From positions 286,467-296,466 of the forward strand of contig CAJNDS010002455.1 of assembly GCA_905221605.1 (NCBI GenBank): a stretch of 10,000 nucleotides of DNA, in the 5' to 3' direction. Each line of letters opens with the position of its first letter. The stretch's first letter is position 1. The stretch comes from Symbiodinium natans. Taxonomy: Eukaryota; Sar; Dinophyceae; Suessiales; Symbiodiniaceae. This document shows positions 9,401-10,000 of this stretch, in pieces. The translations under genes and the position numbers were made by a program. Below the pieces are notes generated by a model. That model was not told where the DNA came from and searched no databases. It saw only the letters and a program-made list of their open reading frames with translations.

Positions 9401-9795
9401 AGGAGAGAAGGGTAGTTACATGGTCCCTTTTTCTGGTCCGCTTACTTTCTTTAATTGGTCTAGGGTTTAGGGTTGAGGGTCCCTTACCTTCTTTAGAGGA
9501 AGTATGGGCCCTTGGGTTTTTTGGGGTATATAAGGGGTATATAATAAGAGGTCCAGACCCCCAAACCGTAAACGCCCTGTAACCCACTTCCGACATCCCA
9601 AATTCGTAAACCTTGCGGATGCTTTTGAGGTTGGCGACACCCTCAACGAAGGCCCACGGCCCTGCTGGTGTTTAGGCATTAAGGGATGCCGGGGGGTTTA
9701 GGGCTTAGGTTGTAGGGTGGATGCCGATGAGCCTGTCTGCACGTGTGGCACTCCCCTTCATGAGGCCGTACTTGTATATGCTAGTACGGTTCTGA
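384..9795 (+). CDS. CLC-family chloride channel or Cl-/H+ exchanger, partial, about 17 exons
   Basis: This is the whole span of the spliced gene; the exons are listed separately. CLC proteins are homodimeric membrane proteins of about 18 helices that conduct chloride or exchange it for protons, usually in the plasma membrane or endosome/vacuole membranes. Seen in the sequence: short open segments on the + strand, in family order, matching the pore half (AGLPSGNPAWISGG), helix I (ending SYPLTMTR), helix J (LIRLLQ, TILTFG), the GLFVP filter motif, YAMVGAASVLGG, ISLVAIMLELTGG, YIVPFMIA, VLVAKL, VGDTLNEG and perhaps a CBS domain. Codon phases agree across all proposed junctions. The spacing resembles ClC-3/4/5. 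The start, the GxEGP gating motif and the C-terminus are outside the window. Gaps remain between exons 4 and 5 and around exon 16, so a decayed copy is not excluded. The family call is very likely; individual boundaries vary. Confidence 0.88.
470..570 (-). repeat. CCCTAAA-type tract, intron 1
   Basis: C-rich heptamer variants (CCCTAAA, CCCTGAA, GCCTGAA) fill most of the 131-bp intron 463-593. Confidence 0.9.
594..649 (+). CDS. CLC exon 2 (AGLPSGNPAWISGG pore helix segment)
   Basis: After CCCCAG|G the frame reads MFAGLPSGNPAWISGGLH, ending before GTTTAG; a TAG stop follows at once, so the exon cannot run further. CLC proteins have an AG(V/L)xxAFxAP(I/L)GG(V/L)LF segment here, and the spacing from AG to the final residue is the same 16 positions. 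The donor is phase 0. A second frame (GSAVGFMFRE) also looks vaguely CLC-like, but it does not join the flanking exons in phase with a usable donor. Confidence 0.6.
701..744 (-). repeat. Short CCCTAAA tract, intron 2
   Basis: A few units, some degenerate, lie in the intron 650-780, also 131 bp. Confidence 0.85.
781..797 (+). CDS. CLC exon 3 (EVS segment), very short
   Basis: The frame gives VSWDR plus two bases GG, starting after GGAG|G and ending before GTGTAG. ClC-3/4/5 read LEEVSYYFPLK here. The spliced product VSWDRGLKPSFRKY has the same spacing as VSYYFPLKTLWRSF. Just upstream, 769-780 reads MASE in frame; including it would restore the exact family length (SLEEVS against MASEVS), but there is no AG before it. 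So either the exon is 17 nt and the protein four residues short, or the true acceptor is unusual. Confidence 0.5.
864..966 (-). repeat. Degenerate CCCTGAA/CCCTAAA tract, intron 3
   Basis: CCCTGAACCCTGAA and looser variants lie on the left side of the intron 798-1067. The opposite orientation follows at 983. Confidence 0.85.
983..1060 (+). repeat. TTTAGGG tract, intron 3
   Basis: G-rich units, near perfect at first, then TTCAGGG and TTTGAAGGG. The tract ends seven bases before the exon 4 acceptor, with no polypyrimidine run between. Confidence 0.9.
1068..1092 (+). CDS. CLC exon 4 (LKPSFRKY, start of the next helix)
   Basis: After CACAAG|G one base completes a Gly codon with exon 3, then LKPSFRKY follows, matching the LKxxWRSF position of ClC-3/4/5. 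The first possible donor is GTGCAC at 1093. The frame stays open, and another donor (GAG|GTGCCT) lies after VHPVTE at 1110, so the exon may run to 1110. The helix and loop that should follow, about 35-40 residues in ClC-5, were not found before exon 5. Confidence 0.5.
1165..1193 (+). repeat. Homopolymer pair T14 then G15
   Basis: Fourteen T (1165-1178) are followed directly by fifteen G (1179-1193), inside the intron 1093-1287. Confidence 0.95.
1288..1327 (+). CDS. Possible CLC exon 5 (LGFLGAVHVVPV, helix H region)
   Basis: The frame reads LGFLGAVHVVPV, a hydrophobic Gly-rich stretch like the LGxxGGLxGALF helix that precedes the basic loop of exon 6. The end is set at a GA donor (GAGGGG), giving phase 2 as exon 6 requires. 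The acceptor would be GAG|C, breaking the AG|G rule, so the start is uncertain. It is supported mainly by position and phase. Confidence 0.38.
1356..1399 (-). repeat. CCCTAAA array, intron between exons 5 and 6
   Basis: There are four to five CCCTAAA units plus one six-base unit (CCTAAA). A two-unit piece with the same orientation lies at 1263-1276. Confidence 0.93.
1423..1533 (+). CDS. CLC exon 6 (basic loop and helix I, YPLTMTR)
   Basis: The acceptor is CTCCTAG|G after a pyrimidine-rich run, and the end is CTGAG|GCGCTC (GC donor). The protein is LRRFSCARAPCGSLQVV followed by CIALFTLFTSYPLTMTRVL. ClC-3/4/5 have a CRRRKxTxxGKYPVLEV loop, then a hydrophobic helix ending AYPNPYTR. The RR-to-LQ and YP-to-TR distances are identical here. 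At 111 nt this is the longest exon in the window. The frame continues open to 1629, but a junction at 1533 gives the exact family length into exon 7. It can be read as TM helix I from the sequence alone. Confidence 0.78.
1547..1712 (-). repeat. CCCTAAA tract, degenerate to perfect
   Basis: Loose CCCTCAA/CCCTGAA units (1547-1580), a 35-base spacer, then a run with five perfect units at 1663-1700. This is the left part of the intron 1534-2175. Confidence 0.9.
1824..1958 (+). repeat. TTTAGGG array
   Basis: A near-perfect array passes into TTGAGGG, TTTGGGG and CTTGGGG variants. With 1616-1712 it brackets a 110-base unique segment in outward telomere polarity (CCCTAAA left, TTTAGGG right). Confidence 0.93.
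2000..2152. repeat. Strand switch: degenerate C-rich then TTTAGGG/TTTAGGC
   Basis: C-rich units (CCCCAAAA-like) run to 2083 and flip directly to TTTAGGG at 2085. Positions 2113-2147 are five perfect TTTAGGC units. Confidence 0.9.
2176..2222 (+). CDS. CLC exon 7 (SDTIHALFEAC)
   Basis: The frame reads SDTIHALFEACDAGS. It matches the STSELISELFNDCG segment after helix I in ClC-3/4/5; from TR of exon 6 to the Cys is 16 residues in both. The acceptor CCCAG|C lacks the usual following G. The end is placed at TCAG|GAGCGT (GA donor), because exon 8 needs phase 1; GTTTAA four bases on (2227) is the alternative. It is flanked by the TTTAGGC block upstream and a C-rich tract downstream. Confidence 0.66.
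2229..2346 (-). repeat. CCCTAAA tract after exon 7
   Basis: CCCTAAA with CCCCAAA, CCCCCAAA, ACTCTAA and CCCTACA variants at the start of the intron 2223-3650. Confidence 0.9.
2347..2436. other. Non-repeat segment in intron
   Basis: Mixed-composition sequence with loose G-rich motifs. No exon with CLC character was found. Confidence 0.6.
2437..2558 (+). repeat. Near-perfect TTTAGGG array
   Basis: About 15 units with a single ATTTAGG variant near 2517, then a degenerate end. Confidence 0.95.
2559..2700. other. Unique intronic segment
   Basis: There are 140 bases of ordinary-looking sequence between repeat tracts. No CLC segment or other gene was recognised in any frame. Confidence 0.6.
2701..2815 (-). 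repeat. CCCTAAA/CCCTGAA tract split by (TA)10
   Basis: A C-rich heptamer tract is interrupted at 2786-2805 by ten TA dinucleotides starting from the TA of a CCCTA unit. It then resumes as GACCCTAA. Confidence 0.93.
2889..3171 (-). repeat. Degenerate CCCTAAA tract
   Basis: It begins with perfect units (2897-2920) and then decays into A/C-rich sequence with scattered CCCTAAA. Confidence 0.85.
3172..3197 (+). repeat. C26 homopolymer
   Basis: Twenty-six consecutive C within the C-rich tract of the intron 2223-3650. The length may be unreliable in an assembly. Confidence 0.95.
3251..3355 (-). repeat. CCCTCAA variant array, 15 units
   Basis: Fifteen contiguous 7-base units: mostly CCCTCAA, with three GCCTCAA in a row (3286-3306), two TCCTCAA and one CCCTCAG. 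The clustered variants show local unit duplication. Confidence 0.95.
3356..3648 (-). repeat. CCCTAAA tract with CCCCTAAA octamer block
   Basis: Degenerate units lead into a perfect run. 3553-3592 is five perfect octamers CCCCTAAA. The tract ends at AACCCC just before the exon 8 acceptor. Confidence 0.93.
3651..3715 (+). CDS. Possible CLC exon 8 (GLCTADDRYADASA, luminal loop)
   Basis: This lies in a very GC-rich 100-bp island inserted between C-rich and G-rich heptamer tracts. After CGGAG|G the phase-matched frame reads RQLRGHLGLCTADDRYADAS. The LC-acidic-R-aromatic pattern resembles the LCDYENRF loop of ClC-5. The 3' end is uncertain: GCG|GCGCCC (GC, phase 0) fits exon 9, while GTCTCC at 3729 is another donor. 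All three frames of the island are open for over 30 codons, so the coding evidence is weak. Confidence 0.4.
3751..4075 (+). repeat. TTTAGGG tract after exon 8
   Basis: A perfect run at about 3770-3804, then 270 bases of degenerate units (TTTAGGGG, TTGAGGG, ATTAGGG). Confidence 0.9.
4076..4469 (+). other. Unique intronic island with a short open frame
   Basis: There are 390 bases of non-repeat sequence inside the intron before exon 9. From ATG at 4159 a frame runs 76 codons; its first part contains SQRSKRKRSALQPKEEL and reads like a charged helix, ending near a possible donor GTATAA at 4325. It does not resemble a CLC segment and is not needed for phase. It could be an intronic relic, an alternative exon or chance. 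A G-rich patch lies at 4125-4141 and a two-tier hairpin at 4377-4443. Confidence 0.35.
4470..4511 (+). repeat. Short TTTAGGG array with one TTAGGG
   Basis: Five to six units including one six-base TTAGGG near 4494, upstream of exon 9. Confidence 0.93.
4578..4624 (+). CDS. CLC exon 9 (helix J, LALAALIRLLQ)
   Basis: The frame from GGT gives GLLATLALAALIRLL, then CA completing Gln with exon 10. In ClC-3/4/5 the segment is WQLALALIFKIVITIFTFG. Here R sits at the K position, and the joined IRLLQTILTFG keeps the exact spacing to TFG. The acceptor is ACGAG|G. The only donor that gives the right join is GA (CTGCA|GAGCC); no GT occurs between 4581 and the in-frame stop near 4678. The frame is also open upstream (DHE), so the exon could start at 4568. 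Confidence 0.62.
4663..4855 (-). repeat. C-rich tract with CCCCAAAA block
   Basis: CCCCTAAA, CCCCAAAA and CCCGTAAA units. 4684-4715 is four perfect CCCCAAAA units, the hypotrich ciliate telomere unit, here just a local variant. Confidence 0.93.
4856..5036 (+). repeat. Degenerate G-rich heptamer tract
   Basis: Scattered TTTAGGG, TTTACGG and TTTGGGG motifs follow the C-rich tract directly, so the polarity flips near 4855. Confidence 0.75.
5049..5365 (-). repeat. C-rich tract before exon 10
   Basis: Degenerate CCCCAAA/CCTCCAAA sequence, then eight or nine near-perfect CCCTAAA units (5301-5362) ending about 30 bases before the acceptor. Confidence 0.9.
5397..5431 (+). CDS. CLC exon 10 (TILTFGVPCPAG, entry to filter motif)
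   Basis: After CTCTCAG|G the frame reads TILTFGVPCPA with one base G left, completed by GC of exon 11 to Gly. It matches TIFTFGMKIPSG of ClC-3/4/5 and ITFGIAVPSG of plant CLCs, the stretch leading into the GxFxP anion-binding motif. The donor is GC (GCAG|GCCCGG) and begins a strong hairpin at 5430-5449. AGGCC occurs at both ends of the following intron, so the exact cut point can slide by a few bases without changing the protein. Confidence 0.8.
5430..5449 (+). other. Hairpin at the exon 10 donor
   Basis: GCCCGG (5432-5437) pairs with CCGGGC (5442-5447) across a four-base loop, extended by two more pairs. The GC donor is the first two bases of the stem. Confidence 0.7.
5455..5780 (+). repeat. 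TTTAGGG tract, strongly degenerate
   Basis: Three to four perfect units are followed by 300 bases of TTTTAGGGG, TTTCGGG and CTTTAGGG variants. Confidence 0.85.
5785..5962. repeat. Paired degenerate C-rich then G-rich tract
   Basis: ACCCC/AACCCC-rich sequence to about 5885, then GGGTT/TTTAGGG-like sequence. Both are weak. Confidence 0.65.
5963..6163. other. Unique intronic segment
   Basis: There are 200 bases in the intron between exons 10 and 11. No gene or CLC-like frame was recognised. Confidence 0.6.
6165..6448 (-). repeat. CCCTAAA array, perfect then degenerate
   Basis: Ten or more perfect units (6172-6244), a decayed middle, a second clean run at 6358-6430, ending 12 bases before the exon 11 acceptor. 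Confidence 0.95.
6461..6566 (+). CDS. CLC exon 11 (GLFVP filter motif and helix)
   Basis: The acceptor is CCCCGTAG|G. The frame is GC completing Gly, then LFVPSLFTGAALGRLVG, VLMQARGLGSQGFFWAP and AG. GLFVP is the GxFxP signature whose backbone lines the chloride site; the animal counterpart is GLFIPSMAVGAIAGRLLG. The end at CCTAG|GTGACC is a textbook donor, and the leftover AG joins G of exon 12 to give Arg. The segment FFWAPRYAMVGAA matches the W-x-DPGKYALMGAA region of ClC-7. This is one of the clearest exons in the window. Confidence 0.93.
6571..6682 (-). repeat. C-rich tract with CCCAAAA and CCCTTAA blocks
   Basis: It begins right after the exon 11 donor. It holds CCCCAAA units, four CCCAAAA units (6626-6653) and three CCCTTAA/CCCTTAG units (6654-6674). 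Confidence 0.93.
6683..6821. other. Unique intronic segment
   Basis: There are 140 bases between repeat tracts. No coding or RNA signal was seen. Confidence 0.6.
6822..6881 (+). repeat. Perfect TTTAGGG array
   Basis: Eight uninterrupted units with sharp edges inside the intron 6567-8205. Confidence 0.97.
6882..7145. other. Unique intronic island with exon-like piece
   Basis: There are 264 bases. At 7040-7111, after TTTCTCAG, a frame reads AERNTVPQQAANHEQQLF and ends before GTGTGT. Exons 11 and 12 already join in phase without a gap, so this is unlikely to be a constitutive exon. Another frame at 6927-6989 reads ELASLLKALGIGIY, also unassigned. Confidence 0.4.
7146..7350. repeat. Short G-rich tract, unique spacer, CCCTAAA tract
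   Basis: 7146-7171 is three to four TTTAGGG-like units, 7172-7270 is unique, and 7271-7350 is CCCTAAA with CCCAAAA and CCCCAAA variants. Confidence 0.85.
7351..7516. other. Unique AT-richer intronic segment
   Basis: There are 165 bases, less GC-rich than the surroundings. No gene was recognised. Confidence 0.6.
7517..7648 (-). repeat. CCCTAAA array with CCCTGAA block
   Basis: Perfect CCCTAAA units, then at 7592-7626 one GCCTGAA and four CCCTGAA, then one six-base CCCTAA. Confidence 0.95.
7649..7874. other. Unique segment with weak C-rich patch
   Basis: Mostly unique sequence; 7705-7765 is loosely C-rich. A small inverted repeat GGAAGT/ACTTCC lies at 7662-7676. No gene was recognised. Confidence 0.6.
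7875..7908. repeat. 34-bp quasi-palindrome centred on GAGACGTCTC
   Basis: Fifteen of seventeen base pairs match around the perfect core GAGACGTCTC (7887-7896). The outer arms are CCCAAA and TTTGGG, a heptamer-like motif in opposite orientations. Confidence 0.85.
7916..7945. repeat. Inverted heptamer hairpin
   Basis: TTTAGGGTTTAG (7917-7928), loop TTTC, then CTAAGCCCTAAA (7933-7944). The stem is thirteen pairs including the flanking G/C, with one mismatch in DNA (a wobble in RNA). It is a telomere-repeat strand switch. Confidence 0.85.
7933..7996 (-). repeat. CCCTAAA array
   Basis: Eight to nine units with one ACTAAAC and one CCCCAAA variant, starting inside the hairpin. Confidence 0.93.
7997..8107. 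other. Unique intronic segment
   Basis: There are 110 bases before the last repeat tract of the 1.6-kb intron. No gene was recognised. Confidence 0.6.
8108..8185 (-). repeat. Alternating CCTTAAA/CCCTAAA array
   Basis: About ten units in which CCTTAAA alternates with CCCTAAA (one CGCTAAA), giving a partial 14-base higher-order repeat just upstream of exon 12. Confidence 0.93.
8192..8206 (+). other. GCGAAGC mini-hairpin at the exon 12 acceptor
   Basis: CCTCGC-GAA-GCGAGG: six pairs closing a GAA triloop. The predicted acceptor AG (8204-8205) is in the 3' arm. Confidence 0.75.
8206..8242 (+). CDS. CLC exon 12 (YAMVGAASVLGG)
   Basis: One base completes Arg, then YAMVGAASVLGG, nearly the YAMVGAAACLGG of ClC-5. 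The acceptor AAGCGAG|G lies inside the 3' arm of a small hairpin (8192-8206). AG at 8189-8190 is an in-phase alternative that adds five residues (SPREA). The donor is GGC|GTCCCT, phase 0, joining exon 13 to give LGGVCRVTISL against LGGVTRMTVSL. Confidence 0.92.
8309..8589 (-). repeat. CCCTAAA/CCCCAAA array
   Basis: There are 280 bases of CCCTAAA and CCCCAAA units in alternating blocks, ending 36 bases before exon 13. Confidence 0.95.
8626..8674 (+). CDS. CLC exon 13 (VCRVTISLVAIMLELTG)
   Basis: After GACTTCAG|G the frame reads VCRVTISLVAIMLELT plus G. The family motif is VTRMTVSLVVIMFELTGG, a helix near the dimer/pore core. The donor ACAG|GTGGGC is canonical. The 7-mer CAGGTGG at this junction is repeated at the acceptor of the next exon. 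Confidence 0.95.
8684..8780 (-). repeat. CCCTGAA/CCCTAAA tract after exon 13
   Basis: CCCTGAA units, then CCCTAAA, then CCCTGAA again, in the intron 8675-8949. Confidence 0.93.
8833..8913. repeat. Inverted junction CCCTAA/TTTAGGG at CCCGGG
   Basis: Two six-base CCCTAA units and CCC (8833-8847) abut GGG and nine perfect TTTAGGG units (8851-8913). The switch point is CCCGGG. Confidence 0.95.
8950..8984 (+). CDS. CLC exon 14 (GMTYIVPFMIA)
   Basis: After CGGCAG|G two bases complete the second Gly of LTGG, then GMTYIVPFMIA against GLEYIVPLMAA of ClC-3/4/5. The best end is ATCGCC|GCGCCT (GC donor, phase 0), because VPFMIAVLVAKL then has exactly the family spacing. CAA|GTTGTC at 8997 would add APGQ; CCTGG|GCAAGT would force another downstream acceptor. 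Confidence 0.92.
9002..9145 (-). repeat. CCCTAAA array, intron between exons 14 and 15
   Basis: About 18 units, mostly perfect, with CCCTGAA, CCCGAAA and CTCTAAA variants. Confidence 0.95.
9178..9195 (+). CDS. CLC exon 15 (VLVAKL microexon)
   Basis: These are six codons, VLVAKL, bounded by CCTGAG|G and CTG|GCGTTT (GC donor), phase 0 at both ends. Animal counterparts are AMTSKW in ClC-5 and VLMTAKI in ClC-7, followed by VGD or VAD. The next exon begins with VGD, which decides this short reading. The frame stays open to about 9253 (AFWPQGRCG), so a longer exon with donor GTTTCG is a less likely alternative. Confidence 0.68.
9250..9303 (-). repeat. CCCTAAA tract, intron between exons 15 and 16
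   Basis: Seven units with CCCTAGA, CCCTAAG and TCCTAAA variants. Confidence 0.93.
9304..9629. other. Intron segment with small repeats
   Basis: Mostly unique. 9459-9480 holds two TTTAGGG-like units, and 9523-9544 is a perfect tandem pair of GGGGTATATAA. A piece GCCTTTTCGCAAG (9367-9379), bounded by CAG and GTACTC, resembles a micro-exon but does not fit between exons 15 and 16. Confidence 0.55.
9630..9667 (+). CDS. CLC exon 16 (VGDTLNEG)
   Basis: After TTTTGAG|G the frame reads VGDTLNEGPRPC plus TG. VGDTLNEG matches VGDxFxEG, the start of the last membrane helix, and joins VLVAKL in phase. Family members continue IYDxH, with a Tyr that contacts the central chloride; here PRPCW follows, so that Tyr is not seen. 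The end may be earlier (GAAG|GCCCAC, GC donor) or at CTG|GTGTTT as listed. The latter would leave an intron of only 48 nt before exon 17. Confidence 0.7.
9686..9718 (+). repeat. Short TTTAGGG-like tract before exon 17
   Basis: GGTTTAGGGCTTAGG and similar. The last GTAG|G serves as the proposed exon 17 acceptor. Confidence 0.75.
9716..9795 (+). CDS. Possible CLC exon 17 (first CBS domain)
   Basis: After TTGTAG|G the frame reads VDADEPVCTCGTPLHEAV and then LVYASTVL, ending near A|GTTTAG. Eukaryotic CLC proteins carry two cytosolic CBS domains after the last helix. The pattern EPV-x(5-6)-TPLHEAVxxxxST resembles the DPLLTV...VEDVxxxISET start of the first CBS. About 30 residues of linker expected between exon 16 and this point are missing. 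A CBS function is an inference from position and pattern. Confidence 0.42.
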
Positions 9796-9872
9796 GTTTA
9801 GGAAACCCTAGACCCCAATAAACTGACGCGGGGTCAGGCTTAGACAAGCCTTGTGCCTGAAACCCAGGGGAG
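9796..9872. other. Unique segment with hairpin
   Basis: AGGCTT-AGAC-AAGCCT forms a six-pair hairpin at 9836-9851, within a slightly longer CAGGC/GCCTG pair. Confidence 0.6.
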
Positions 9873-9933
9873 GGGGGGGTTTAGGGTGTAGGGTTGAGGG
9901 TTCAGGGTTTCGGGTTTTGGGTTTTGGGTTTAA
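9873..9933 (+). repeat. Degenerate TTTAGGG tract
   Basis: TTTAGGG, TGTAGGG, TTGAGGG, TTCAGGG, TTTCGGG and TTTTGGG units follow a G8 run. Confidence 0.9.
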
Positions 9934-10000
9934 CTAGGGGCCTTCAGCCCTTGCTCCCTCCGAACCTTCAAGTCTTACCACCCCACTCATGGCAAGCCCT

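Noticed and set aside
9363-9679. Two minus-strand frames of 70-77 codons
   Set aside because: No family resemblance; they are antisense to exon 16 and overlap repeat pieces.
1-10000. Window as a true chromosome end (telomere)
   Set aside because: Arrays are short, degenerate, in both orientations and separated by coding exons, so they are interstitial.
1-10000. Eimeria origin, from its interspersed TTTAGGG repeats
   Set aside because: Considered seriously, but the GC and GA donors and AG|G acceptors needed here fit dinoflagellates better. Not fully excluded.

Overview
The window reads as nuclear DNA of a protist with TTTAGGG-type telomere repeats, most likely a dinoflagellate. It holds no intact long ORF, RNA gene, CRISPR array or recognisable transposon. 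What it does hold, on the + strand, is the middle and C-terminal part of one gene for a CLC-family chloride channel or Cl-/H+ exchanger, cut into about 17 very short exons (roughly 17 to 111 nt) between positions 384 and about 9795. The best exons are unmistakable: LFVPSLFTGAALGRL at 6461-6566, YAMVGAASVLGG at 8206-8242, VCRVTISLVAIMLELT at 8626-8674, MTYIVPFMIA at 8950-8984, VLVAKL at 9178-9195 and VGDTLNEG at 9630-9667. They lie in the order of the CLC fold, and their codon phases fit across every junction. Earlier exons (384-4624) follow the family order too, several with exactly the residue spacing of animal ClC-3/4/5, but they are more divergent.

The splice signals point to the organism. 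Proposed introns begin with GT, GC or GA, and nearly every acceptor is AG followed by G. Mixed GT/GC/GA donors with an AG|G acceptor are known from dinoflagellate nuclear genes, and TTTAGGG telomeres are known there too. Eimeria, which also carries interspersed TTTAGGG repeats, is the main alternative, but its introns are conventional GT-AG.

Every proposed intron contains telomere-like heptamer sequence in one or both orientations. It ranges from perfect arrays (6165-6244, 6822-6881, 8851-8913) to degenerate tracts and locally homogenised variants such as TTTAGGC, CCCTCAA, CCCCTAAA, CCCCAAAA and CCCTGAA. Other simple repeats lie in the introns: an ATG/CTG-type microsatellite (290-381), T14G15, (TA)10 and C26.

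Layout: 1-383 intron; 384-1533 exons 1-6 (end of the conserved pore half to helix I); 1534-4577 large introns with exons 7 and 8; 4578-6566 exons 9-11 (helix J to the GLFVP filter motif); 6567-8205 a 1.6-kb intron; 8206-9667 exons 12-16 (last membrane helices); 9716 to about 9795 a possible first CBS-domain exon. The N-terminus, including the GxEGP motif, and the rest of the C-terminus lie outside. Exon boundaries were read by eye from reading frame, family alignment recalled from memory, and splice-site rules. They need transcript or homology checks.
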